NCBI GenBank assembly: GCA_016867695.1
Contig: VGIY01000022.1
Span: 1-16,459 of the forward strand
Source of the DNA: Candidatus Eiseniibacteriota bacterium
GTDB lineage: Bacteria > Eisenbacteria > RBG-16-71-46 > CAIMUX01 > WJJG01
DNA: 16,459 nt
Direction of reading: 5' to 3'
Part shown: piece after piece, positions 7,179 to 16,320 of the stretch
Position numbering within the stretch: the first letter of the stretch is position 1
Layout of the letters: the number at the start of each line of letters is the position of its first letter
Program-made: the position numbers and the translations under genes
Notes under the pieces: model-generated
Told to the model about the DNA's origin: nothing
The model's input: the letters and a program-made list of their open reading frames with translations, nothing else
Database searches by the model: none

Positions 7179-7970
7179 ATGATCCGGGCCGTGCTCTTCG
7201 ACCTCGACAACACGCTCACCGACTTCATGAAGATGAAGGACGGGGCGATCCGGGCGGCGGTCGAGGCGATGATCGACATGGGGTTGACGCTCGATCCCGA
7301 CGCCGCCCACGCGCGCCTCTACGCGATCTACGAGCGGGAAGGGATCGAGTACCAGCGGGTCTTCGATCAGCTTCTGCGCGACCTCTACGGCGAGCTGCGC
7401 CCCGACATCCTGGCCGCCGGCATCATGGGCTACCGGCGCGCGAGGGACTCCCGCCTGGTGCTCTATCCCCACGTCAAGTCGACGCTGGTGGAGCTCCTGC
7501 GCCGGGGCCTGCGGCTGGCGGTGATCTCGGACGCGCCCAGTCTGCAGGCCTGGCAGCGGCTGCATCACCTCTCGCTCCAGCACATGTTCGAGCATGTGAT
7601 CACCTTCGACGACACCGGCGAGCGCAAGCCCGCTCCGGCCCCCTTCCGGCGCGCCATGGAGCTGCTCGGCCTGCCGGCGGACGCCCTGCTGATGGTCGGG
7701 GACTGGCCCGAGCGGGACATGCGCGGGGCCCAGGCGCTCGGAATCCGCACCGTCTTCGCCCGCTACGGCGACACTTGGGGAGCGCAGCGCTGCGCGCCCG
7801 GATGCTCGGGAGCCGACTTCGAAGTCGACGACATCGGCGAGCTGCTGGGGATAGTCGACGGCCTCAACCGGCAGGGACCCGGCGGCGGGGGCGGGGGGGA
7901 GCCGGAGGGGCCGGTCGGCGGCGCGCGGGATCCGGGCAGCGGAGCCGGCGGCGCGCGGAGGAGGGCATGA
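7179..7970 (+). CDS. HAD-superfamily phosphatase (subfamily IA, TIGR02253-like)
   Basis: The product is 263 residues. The four HAD motifs are visible: Asp8-x-Asp10 in VLFDLDNTL (nucleophile and acid/base), Ser117 in AVISDAP, Lys150 in ERKPAPAPF, and GDWPERDM with Asp175 and Asp180 (Mg2+ ligands). A helical cap domain lies between motifs I and II (~15-85). The overall pattern resembles the TIGR02253 group, which includes archaeal small-molecule phosphatases. The substrate cannot be read from sequence; phosphoserine is possible because no serB is seen nearby, and a damaged or side-product phosphometabolite is equally possible next to a NAD(P)HX repair enzyme. The last ~30 residues are a Gly/Ala/Arg-rich low-complexity tail outside the HAD fold. 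The start is set by the motif position; only a weak GGGG precedes it. The stop overlaps the next start (ATGA). Confidence 0.87.
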   Translation: MIRAVLFDLDNTLTDFMKMKDGAIRAAVEAMIDMGLTLDPDAAHARLYAIYEREGIEYQRVFDQLLRDLYGELRPDILAAGIMGYRRARDSRLVLYPHVKSTLVELLRRGLRLAVISDAPSLQAWQRLHHLSLQHMFEHVITFDDTGERKPAPAPFRRAMELLGLPADALLMVGDWPERDMRGAQALGIRTVFARYGDTWGAQRCAPGCSGADFEVDDIGELLGIVDGLNRQGPGGGGGGEPEGPVGGARDPGSGAGGARRRA

Positions 7971-9610
7971 GGGTCGTCACGTCCCTCCAGGTGCGCGAGT
8001 GCGACCGGCGAACGATCGCCGGCGAAGGCCTGCCCGCGCCCATTCCCGGCCGCGCGCTGATGGAGCGCGCCGGCTGGGGCGCCTACGCCGCCCTGCGCCA
8101 GCACTTCGGAGGCCTGGCCCAGCGCCCCCTGCTGGCTCTCTGCGGGCGGGGCAACAACGGCGGCGACGGGCTGGTCGTCGCCCGCCGCCTCCATGAGGCG
8201 GGGCTGAGGCCTTTCGTCTGCCTGCTGGCCCCGCCGGAGGCGCTGACGGACGATGCCGCCCTGCAGTGGAGGAAGTACCGCGACCTGGGCGGCAGGGCCT
8301 GCGTCGCCGCCGACGAGGCGACCTTCGCCGCCCGGATGGCCGGCGAGCTGCGGGCGGCGAGCGGGCGGCCGCCGCTGGTCGTCGACGCGCTGCTGGGCAC
8401 CGGCGCGCGCGGGGCGCCCCGCGGGGTGACGGCGGCCGCCGTGCGCTGGATCGGCTCGCTCCGCGAGCAACGGGGCGCGGAGGTGCTGGCCGTCGACCTG
8501 CCCTCCGGCGTCGACGCCGACACGGGCGGGATCCCCGGCGACGCCGTCGAGGCCGATCTCACCGTGGCGCTGGCCTACCTCAAGCGGGGCTACTTCTTCC
8601 ATCCCGGACGCGGCGCCGTGGGACGGGTGCGGGTCGTCGACATCGGCATCCCCGAATCGGTGGCCGCCGAGGTGGGACTGCCCGACCGGCTGATGACGCT
8701 GGAGGAGGCGCGCCGGCTCCAGCCGCGCCGGCCCGCCGACGCCCACAAGGGGACCGTCGGACGGCTGCTCGTCGTCGGCGGGTCGCCCGGCTTGACGGGA
8801 GCGCCAGCGCTGGCGGGACTCGCCGCCGTGCGCGCGGGCGCCGGCCTGGTCACGATCGCGGTGCCGCGCGGCCTGAACTCTCCGCTCGAGGCCAAGCTGA
8901 CCGAGGTGATGACGCTGCCCGTCGAGGAGACGGAGACGGGGGGGCTGTCGCTCGGGGCCGAGGCGGCCATCCTCGCCGCGGCGGCGCGCACCGACGTCTG
9001 GGCGATCGGTCCCGGCCTGGGACGGGAGCCGGAGGCTGCGCGGCTCGTCCGGCGCCTGGTCGGCAAGTTCCGCGGCGGCGTCGTCGTGGACGCCGACGGC
9101 CTGAGGGCCTTGGCGGGCGAGGCCTGGACGCGCCCTCCGGGGGCCTGGCCAGCGGTCCTCACGCCCCACCCGGGGGAGATGGCGGCGCTGGCCGGGGTGG
9201 AGACGATCGCCGCCGGCGACCGCTGCGAAGCGGCGAGGCGATACGCCGCCGAGCATGGCTGCGTAGTCGTGCTGAAGGGCGTGCCGACGCTGGTCGCCGC
9301 TGCGGACGGCGCGGTCTGGTTCCACGCGAGCGGCAACGCGGGGCTGGCCACGGGGGGCAGCGGGGACGTTCTGACCGGGATGATCGCCGCCCTGATGGGC
9401 CAGGGGCTCCCGCCGCTCGACGCCGCCCGCCTGGGCGTCTTCCTTCACGGCCGGGCCGCCGATCGCGCTCGCGCGTCGCTCGGCGAGGCGGGCATGTCTC
9501 CTCCCGATCTGGTGGCGGAGATCCCGGGCGCCCTTCTCGAGCTTTCCGGTCCCCCGGGCGAGGCCGACAGTGAACGATGGCTGAGCGCCGCAGCGCTGCG
9601 CATGCCCTGA
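7967..9610 (+). CDS. nnrDE: Bifunctional NAD(P)H-hydrate epimerase / ADP-dependent NAD(P)H-hydrate dehydratase
   Basis: The product is a 547-residue fusion that repairs hydrated NADH and NADPH (NADHX/NADPHX) in the cytosol. The N-terminal YjeF_N epimerase half (~1-235) interconverts R and S forms. It shows CGRGNNGGDG (59-68), VVDALLGTGARG (138-149) and AVDLPSGVDADTG (175-187). The C-terminal ribokinase-like YjeF_C half (~245-530) is the S-specific, ADP-dependent dehydratase. It shows KGTVGRLLVVGGSPGLTG, GPGLG (348-352), VVDADGL (373-379), TPHPGEM (399-405) and the nucleotide/catalytic NAGLATGGSGDVLTG (457-471, Asp467). All key motifs are intact and the length fits the fused family. The ATG at 7967 overlaps the HAD stop as ATGA, which implies translational coupling. 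The frame is open far upstream, but the extra part has no family similarity. Confidence 0.96.
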   Translation: MRVVTSLQVRECDRRTIAGEGLPAPIPGRALMERAGWGAYAALRQHFGGLAQRPLLALCGRGNNGGDGLVVARRLHEAGLRPFVCLLAPPEALTDDAALQWRKYRDLGGRACVAADEATFAARMAGELRAASGRPPLVVDALLGTGARGAPRGVTAAAVRWIGSLREQRGAEVLAVDLPSGVDADTGGIPGDAVEADLTVALAYLKRGYFFHPGRGAVGRVRVVDIGIPESVAAEVGLPDRLMTLEEARRLQPRRPADAHKGTVGRLLVVGGSPGLTGAPALAGLAAVRAGAGLVTIAVPRGLNSPLEAKLTEVMTLPVEETETGGLSLGAEAAILAAAARTDVWAIGPGLGREPEAARLVRRLVGKFRGGVVVDADGLRALAGEAWTRPPGAWPAVLTPHPGEMAALAGVETIAAGDRCEAARRYAAEHGCVVVLKGVPTLVAAADGAVWFHASGNAGLATGGSGDVLTGMIAALMGQGLPPLDAARLGVFLHGRAADRARASLGEAGMSPPDLVAEIPGALLELSGPPGEADSERWLSAAALRMP

Positions 9611-9629
9611 GCCGAGGCACATCCGCCAG

Positions 9630-9658
9630 TTGACGGTGCCCGTCGAGGTACCTATAGT
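9630..9658 (+). promoter_or_regulatory. Sigma70-type promoter of the lipoprotein-porin pair
   Basis: TTGACG (9630-9635, 5 of 6), a 17-bp spacer and TATAGT (9653-9658, 5 of 6) make the best promoter in the window, in an AT-richer patch of GC-rich DNA. Transcription should begin near 9665, giving a ~130-nt 5' UTR before the lipoprotein start at 9796. It lies only 20 bp after the nnrDE stop, so the downstream pair has its own promoter. Confidence 0.75.
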
Positions 9659-9795
9659 CCACGAGCACGGTTCCACCGTCGCCCATGCGCGGCGATCCCG
9701 GCCGATCGGCCCGGGAGGGCGCCGTCCCGTACCGGGAGCGGCGCCGTAGGCGGCGGACCGGGTCCGCGGGGGACCGCAAAGGAGACCAGACGACC

Positions 9796-10272
9796 ATGGC
9801 GCGTCGGTTGTGGCTGTGCTGTGTGGCGGCACTCGTGCTCGCTTCGGCGCCGGGCTGCACGAAGCGGGTGCCTGCGGAGTTGCAGGAGGGCCGGTTCGAC
9901 CCGACCCATCGGGTGGCGGTGACCTTCCGGGACGGGTCGATGCTCTCCGGCAAGATCGGCGAGGGCGAGCGCGTCCGGATCGCCCACCAGGGCGCCGTCT
10001 ACCGCGGCACGATCGACACGCTCTCCTTCGAGGAGATCCTCGTCACCGACTGCCGCCTGGTGCGCAGCGCCGAGCCCCGCGCCGCCGAGTGGGAGCGCCT
10101 CACGCGCGCCCGCCACGATCTCGGGGAACCCCGCATCGAGATCGCCCTGCGCATGGATGAGATCGAGCGGATCGAGCGCGTCAAGGTCGACGCGTTGCGC
10201 ACGGCCACGCAGTCGGCCTTCTGGACGCTGACGGGCGCCGTGTCGGCCTTCCTGCTGGCCGACCGTTCCTAG
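9796..10272 (+). CDS. Putative lipoprotein of unknown function
   Basis: The product is 158 residues. It begins with a short basic N-terminus, a hydrophobic stretch and the lipobox-like SAPGC, so signal peptidase II would cut before Cys21 and attach lipid there. The mature part starts with a beta-rich section: VAVTFRDGSMLSGKIGEGERVRI, followed by YRGTIDTLSFEEILVTDC. This could be a small SH3- or LSm-like barrel. The later half is charged and helical, ending in a mildly hydrophobic SAFWTLTGAVSAFLL segment. I do not recognise the family. The ATG at 9796 is chosen because it begins the signal peptide; GGAG lies 11 nt upstream. It is followed after 45 bp by an outer membrane protein gene, so the two probably act together in the envelope. 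Confidence 0.75.
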   Translation: MARRLWLCCVAALVLASAPGCTKRVPAELQEGRFDPTHRVAVTFRDGSMLSGKIGEGERVRIAHQGAVYRGTIDTLSFEEILVTDCRLVRSAEPRAAEWERLTRARHDLGEPRIEIALRMDEIERIERVKVDALRTATQSAFWTLTGAVSAFLLADRS

Positions 10273-10304
10273 GGTCCGCGGCCGGGACGAAGGTCCCCAG
10301 CATT

Positions 10305-10310
10305 GAGGAG
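10305..10310 (+). promoter_or_regulatory. Ribosome binding site deciding the porin-like gene start
   Basis: GAGGAG lies 7 nt before the ATG at 10318. It overlaps the alternative in-frame TTG at 10303, so it argues for the downstream ATG, which also gives a normal signal peptide. Confidence 0.7.
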
Positions 10311-10317
10311 TGCCACG

Positions 10318-11877
10318 ATGAGGGGAGCGGGCTTGCGGTCCTGGGGGATGTGGTCGGCGGTCCTGGCCTGTGCCGCCATCCTGCCGGCGGGGGTCTCGGC
10401 CCAGAAGCCGATCATCGACGTCTACGCCGATCCCATCTCGCTCTTCGACCCGGGGATCTTCTCGCGCGACGGCCTGAGCGACTCGCTGGCGACCGCCCTG
10501 CCCCGCTACATGCAGCGGCCGATGGACAACCTGCTGCCCAGGCCCGGGGGAGAGGCGCTGGGCATGGGCGGCGCCTACACCGCCCGCGCCGAGGGCGCGG
10601 TGGCGCTCGGCTGGAATCCGGCCGGCATGGCCCGGCTGGAGCAGGCCTCGATCTTCGTCGACGGTTACCTGCGCTCCTCCAGCGGCTCGGGCAGCCACCT
10701 GCCCGACACGATCGAGGTCGCCGGGCTGGGCGAATTCAACATCCAGAGCTACGGGGCCGACCTCTACTCGCGCAAGGCCTTCGGCTTCATCGGCGCCTCC
10801 CGCCCGCTGGTGCGGCTCGGCCCGGCGCCCCTGGTGGGGGGCATCGCCTACCGCCAGCACACCGGCGTCGCCTTCGGCCAGGCGACGCTGCTGACCATGG
10901 GTCTCTACCAGGTCGGCGGCAGCGGCTTTCCCTTCGTCCTCGGCGTCGACAACGAGGAGAAGGGCTCGATCGAGAGCCTGACGCTCGGGCTGGCCTACGA
11001 GCCGGTCCGCGCCGAGGCATTCTCGTTCGCCGCCGGCGCCAGCGCCAACTTCCTGACCGGACGGCTCCGCTCGACGGCGGTCGCCCGCGCCGCCGTGCGC
11101 AACTTCGAGGAGGGGAGCTTCACCTTCCAACGCAACTACAAGGGCTTTTCGGTGGAGACCGGGTTCCTGCTGACGATGCTGCAGGAGAAGCTCCGCCTGG
11201 GGGGCTGGGTCGGCCTCCCGCACAAGCTGGCCTGCGACAACAGCCGGCTCAGCTACAGCCCCCTGATCCTGCCCGACGCGCCCTCCGTGGAGCGCGTCCA
11301 CTGGGATGTGGCGGGCTACGACATGGAGATCCCGCTCTTCTTCAGCGCCGGCGTCGCCGTCGGGCCGATCCGCGGCGTCGAGCTCTCCGCGGACCTCAAC
11401 GAACGCCCCTGGTCCGAGGTCGAGATCCGGCACCACGAGGCGGCGTTCGCCCGCTTCGACGGTCCCTTCCCCGCCCCCGACGTGTCCAGCGTCCACGTCG
11501 GGGTCCGCTTCCCATTCCCGCTCCTGCGCCAGGCCTTCGAGAGCCGCGGCCTGCGGCTGCTGACGCAGCTCGGCTACCACACAATGCCGCTGGCGATGTA
11601 CAGCGTCGATCCGGTGGAGGGTGAGCCCCCGTATTACTGGAGCGGCGAGCAGGTCGAGGGGTCGGCGGCGAGCTTCGGCTTCACGCTGGAAACCCGGGCG
11701 CGGATCGACTTCCACTTCGGCGTGGAGGTCCGCTCCTACGAGTTCGACAGCTGGTTCCTGGGCGATCAGCGCGGTCCGCGCCAGAGGCAGCTCGGGTTCC
11801 GGGACCCGGCCAAGGTCGTGACCGAGATCGATCGCACCGACACGATCCTGCGGCTGAGCTCCGAGATGCGCCTCTGA
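10318..11877 (+). CDS. PorV/FadL-like outer membrane beta-barrel protein
   Basis: The product is 519 residues. A signal peptide (1-28, ending AGVSA before QKPII) is followed by the sequence GGEALGMGGAYTARAEGAVALGWNPAG (77-103). That is the hallmark N-terminal region of the FadL/PorV/PorQ and UPF0164 type barrels (AxGMGGA...A...A...NPAGLA). The rest has alternating hydrophobic residues and aromatic-rich strands typical of an outer membrane barrel, and the chain ends in a strand, ILRLSSEMRL. Such proteins carry hydrophobic compounds or serve as scaffolds for secretion and surface attachment. A PorV-like role would fit the sorting modules on proteins elsewhere in the window, but that is inference. 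The ATG at 10318 has GAGGAG 7 nt upstream; an in-frame TTG at 10303 overlaps that site and is not used. Confidence 0.8.
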   Translation: MRGAGLRSWGMWSAVLACAAILPAGVSAQKPIIDVYADPISLFDPGIFSRDGLSDSLATALPRYMQRPMDNLLPRPGGEALGMGGAYTARAEGAVALGWNPAGMARLEQASIFVDGYLRSSSGSGSHLPDTIEVAGLGEFNIQSYGADLYSRKAFGFIGASRPLVRLGPAPLVGGIAYRQHTGVAFGQATLLTMGLYQVGGSGFPFVLGVDNEEKGSIESLTLGLAYEPVRAEAFSFAAGASANFLTGRLRSTAVARAAVRNFEEGSFTFQRNYKGFSVETGFLLTMLQEKLRLGGWVGLPHKLACDNSRLSYSPLILPDAPSVERVHWDVAGYDMEIPLFFSAGVAVGPIRGVELSADLNERPWSEVEIRHHEAAFARFDGPFPAPDVSSVHVGVRFPFPLLRQAFESRGLRLLTQLGYHTMPLAMYSVDPVEGEPPYYWSGEQVEGSAASFGFTLETRARIDFHFGVEVRSYEFDSWFLGDQRGPRQRQLGFRDPAKVVTEIDRTDTILRLSSEMRL

Positions 11878-11913
11878 CCCTGGCGGCGGACCTCCCGCGG
11901 GGCACGAACGATC

Positions 11914-11942
11914 GGGCCCCGGTGGCGGCGCAACCGGGGCCC
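11914..11942. terminator. Bidirectional hairpin between converging genes
   Basis: GGGCCCCGGT (11914-11923), a 9-nt loop and ACCGGGGCCC (11933-11942) form a perfect 10-bp stem. It sits in the 89-bp gap between the porin-like gene stop (11877) and the nrdJ stop (11967), as expected for a terminator serving both. There is no clear T-run on either side, so termination may rely on another factor. Confidence 0.65.
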
Positions 11943-11966
11943 TCGACTTGCGCCCAGCCACGACTC

Positions 11967-14678
<2,712 letters not shown>

Positions 14679-14681
14679 CCA

Positions 14682-14690
14682 CTCCTCCTC
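14682..14690 (-). promoter_or_regulatory. Ribosome binding site deciding the nrdJ start
   Basis: The minus strand reads GAGGAGGAG three bases before the ATG at 14678. This strong site excludes the longer upstream reading of the frame. Confidence 0.7.
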
Positions 14691-14826
14691 GAGCGTTTCC
14701 TGCCCGCCCCGCGCCGGACGGCGGGACGACCCGGGCGATCGCGCGCCGCGGATCCATGTCGCTTCGCTGTCCGCCGCGCGATCCTCGCGCGACGGTCCCG
14801 TGCATCCCGCAGGCGAACGGAACCCA

Positions 14827-14855
14827 CATATGCCGCAGGGCGCGGGGGTCGTCAA
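14827..14855 (-). promoter_or_regulatory. Candidate nrdJ promoter
   Basis: On the minus strand TTGACG (14855-14850) is followed by 17 bp and CATATG (14832-14827), or by 19 bp and TATGTG. The -35 matches at 5 of 6 positions and the -10 is weak. It would give a transcript start near 14820 and a ~140-nt leader to the nrdJ ATG. Confidence 0.45.
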
Positions 14856-14871
14856 ACCGAAAAGGGCTGGG

Positions 14872-14890
14872 GTTCGTAACTCGAACGAGT
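14872..14890. repeat. Overlapping inverted repeats above the nrdJ promoter
   Basis: GTTCG-TAACT-CGAAC (14872-14886) overlaps ACTCGAACGAGT (14879-14890), which is ACTCG-AA-CGAGT. Together they lie just upstream of the candidate nrdJ -35, where an activator or repressor would bind. Confidence 0.4.
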
Positions 14891-14975
14891 GCCGTCGATT
14901 GCCGATCGGCGGCGAGCGGCCGTCGTCAGCGGCGCGGCGCAGGAGGGAACGGCGATTCCCTAACGGACTGCCAAT

Positions 14976-15003
14976 CAAGAACTTGCAATGTCGTTCTTGC
15001 AAT
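14976..15003. repeat. Inverted repeat plus tandem CTTGCAAT copies after lysR
   Basis: CAAGAAC (14976-14982) and GTTCTTG (14993-14999) are perfect 7-bp inverted arms 10 nt apart. CTTGCAAT occurs twice in direct order (14982-14989 and 14996-15003, 14-bp period) within the same patch, which is AT-richer than its surroundings. It lies 12 bp past the lysR stop on the minus strand. It could be a weak terminator hairpin without a T-run, or an operator upstream of nrdJ. Confidence 0.45.
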
Positions 15004-15014
15004 CGAGGAAGGGC

Positions 15015-15896
15015 TCACTCCTCGCCGAGGAGCACGTCGAGAAAGCGTTGCATCGCCGGCGGGATCTCGCGCCCGCGCTTGATCAGGATGCCCAGCGGGC
15101 GCGCGTAGGCGCACTTGGCGAAGTGCACGGCCGCGAGCGAGCCGAGGGCGACCTCGCGCTCGACCGTCATCAGCGGCAGGATCGAGACTCCGGCGTCGAT
15201 CTCGACGGCGCGCTTGATCGTCTCGATGTTGTCGAACTCCATGACGATCTTCACCCCGGCGTCCTGCTCGCGCAGGATGCGGTCGATGGCCCTCCGCGAC
15301 GGCACGTCCCGGTCGAAGGCGATGAAGGACTGCCCGGTCAACTTGCGCAGCTCGACCTTCTTGAATCCCGCCAGGGGATGATGCGGGGGGCAGACGATGA
15401 CCAGTTCGTCGCTGCGGAAGTCGAGGATCTCGACGCCCGAGCGGCGGGCCGGGTAGGCGACGATGCCGATGTCGACGGCGTTGGCGACCACATCCTCGTA
15501 GATGCGGTTGGCGCGGTTGTACTCGACGCGCAGGCGCACCGCGGGGAAGCGGCGCATGAAGTCGGCCACGAAGGGGTGCAGCTCGTGGAGGCCGACGCTG
15601 TAGATCGTCGCCACCCGCACCGTGCCGCCGACGCTCTTGGAGAGCCTCCGCAGGCGATGCTCCATCTCCTCCAGGCGGGCGGTGACCTCCTTGGAGACGT
15701 CGTAGAGGATCTGGCCGGCCTGCGTCGGCGTGAGGTTGCGCTTGCCCCGCTCGATCAGCCTCTGGTCGTAGCGCTCCTCGAGGCTGCGGATCTGCTGGCT
15801 GACGGCCGACTGGGAGATGAAGTTGAGCACCGCGGCTTTGGAGAAGCTCTTGCTCTCGACCACGTCGCAGAAGACCTTCAGCGATTCGACCTGCAT
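15015..15896 (-). CDS. LysR-type transcriptional regulator
   Basis: The product is 293 residues, normal for the family. The N-terminal winged helix-turn-helix is clear: LKVFCDVVESKSFSKAAVL and SQSAVSQQIRSLE (about 6-40), then ERGKRNLTPTQAG, a linker helix (~60-88), and a two-lobed periplasmic-binding-like effector domain from GTVRVATIYSVG (91) on, with VDIGIVAYP and ELVIVCPPHHPLA. It should bind DNA as a tetramer and respond to a small molecule that cannot be identified from sequence. The ATG at 15896 has GGGGAGG 7 nt upstream; the longer frame adds only Gly/Arg-rich sequence. It is divergent from the methylthiotransferase gene and its leader and upstream of nrdJ on its own strand; either could be a target, as could its own promoter. 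Confidence 0.93.
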   Translation of the reverse strand: MQVESLKVFCDVVESKSFSKAAVLNFISQSAVSQQIRSLEERYDQRLIERGKRNLTPTQAGQILYDVSKEVTARLEEMEHRLRRLSKSVGGTVRVATIYSVGLHELHPFVADFMRRFPAVRLRVEYNRANRIYEDVVANAVDIGIVAYPARRSGVEILDFRSDELVIVCPPHHPLAGFKKVELRKLTGQSFIAFDRDVPSRRAIDRILREQDAGVKIVMEFDNIETIKRAVEIDAGVSILPLMTVEREVALGSLAAVHFAKCAYARPLGILIKRGREIPPAMQRFLDVLLGEE

Positions 15897-16045
15897 GCCT
15901 GCGCCTCCCCGCCCGCCGCCGGAGGCCCGCCGTCCGGCGCGCGCCACGCCCTCCGGCTCCCGCCGCCCGCCCGCCGGGAACAAGAGATTCCGACCTCCCG
16001 ACCATTAGCACGGTTCATGGGAGCCTGTCCATGGCGGGCGCCGCG
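15897..16045. other. Upstream region of lysR, divergent with mtaB leader
   Basis: This is part of the 424-bp gene-free stretch between lysR and the methylthiotransferase gene. It carries the lysR leader and promoter and a short inverted repeat CATGG-N8-CCATG (16016-16033) that overlaps the lysR -35, a possible operator. No gene is seen. Confidence 0.55.
16004..16031 (-). promoter_or_regulatory. Candidate lysR promoter
   Basis: On the minus strand TGGACA (16031-16026, 5 of 6) is followed by 16 bp and GCTAAT (16009-16004, 4 of 6). It is about 110 bp from the lysR start and 15 bp from the -35 of the opposite promoter, the usual arrangement for LysR self-regulation. Confidence 0.4.
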
Positions 16046-16075
16046 TTGACAGGCGGCGGGGGAGGTCTCTACGCT
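16046..16075 (+). promoter_or_regulatory. Promoter of the structured leader / mtaB
   Basis: A perfect TTGACA (16046-16051), an 18-bp spacer and TACGCT (16070-16075, with the key T, A and final T). Transcription should start near 16082, exactly where the first helix of the leader structure begins (16083). Confidence 0.55.
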
Positions 16076-16081
16076 TCGCCA

Positions 16082-16320
16082 CGGGCGCCGCGGAAGCGGT
16101 TCCGGCCCGGCCGGGCCGGCGCCCATGGAGCTGCTCCCCGCGCTGTCGGGCGAGCGGCGTCGCCGGGGCGCGCCCGGAGACGGGCCGGCGGAAAGCCTGC
16201 GGGTCCGACCCCCGCCCGGTAGTCGGGCGGGCGCCTCCTGAACTGAAGAGGCTCTCCTGCGGGCCGTGCGGCCCCGGGGGCAAGAACAAACCGGCTTCGT
16301 GGGGAGGAGGCGCGGCGGCG
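16082..16320 (+). ncRNA. Structured 5' leader RNA of unknown class before mtaB
   Basis: About 240 nt between the promoter and the methylthiotransferase start can fold almost throughout. Helix GGGCGCCG (16083-16090) pairs with CGGCGCCC (16117-16124) and encloses CGGAA-GCGG-TTCCG (16091-16104) and GCCC-GGCC-GGGC (16105-16116), a three-way junction with no unpaired junction base. Next is GCTCCCCG-N6-CGGG-C-GAGC (16133-16155, one bulge). Then CGCCG, a 6-nt bulge and GCCCG-GAGA-CGGGC-CGGCG (16161-16190), capped by a GNRA-type loop. GAAAGCCT is unpaired, followed by two mutually exclusive hairpins sharing 16211-16215: GCGGG/CCCGC (16199-16215) and CCCGCCCG/CGGGCGGG (16211-16231). Smaller stems follow at 16233-16252 and 16261-16274. 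A riboswitch, another regulatory leader or a separate small RNA are all possible. High GC content makes chance pairing common. Confidence 0.4.

Larger units (their letters stand above)
14679..15014. other. 336-bp gene-free region upstream of nrdJ
   Basis: This spacer between the lysR stop and the nrdJ start holds a candidate promoter (14827-14855) and several inverted or direct repeats, listed separately. One more hairpin, CGCGCGA-TCC-TCGCGCG (14775-14791), would fall in the predicted nrdJ 5' UTR. No convincing small gene is present; short open frames here are Arg/Gly-rich products of GC bias. Confidence 0.6.

Noticed and set aside
6581..7966. N-terminal extension of the nnrDE frame by ~460 codons
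   Set aside because: The extra sequence overlaps the zinc-ribbon and HAD genes in another frame and is low-complexity. The ATG at 7967 starts exactly at the YjeF_N domain.
14679..15002. N-terminal extension of NrdJ by 108 codons
   Set aside because: No class II reductase similarity in the extension, and GAGGAGGAG directly precedes the ATG at 14678.
16199..16215. tRNA T-arm-like GCGGG-TCCGACC-CCCGC
   Set aside because: No anticodon or D arm upstream and no matching acceptor stem or CCA end; the loop also departs from TTCRANY.
16081..16235. Cobalamin or c-di-GMP-I riboswitch assignment for the mtaB leader
   Set aside because: Some short motifs occur in a similar order, but the B12 box (GCCAGGAGACCTGCC-like) is absent, the GGGAA element is paired within a simple hairpin, and the c-di-GMP core GGACGCAAAGCC is not met. 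It is left as unknown class.
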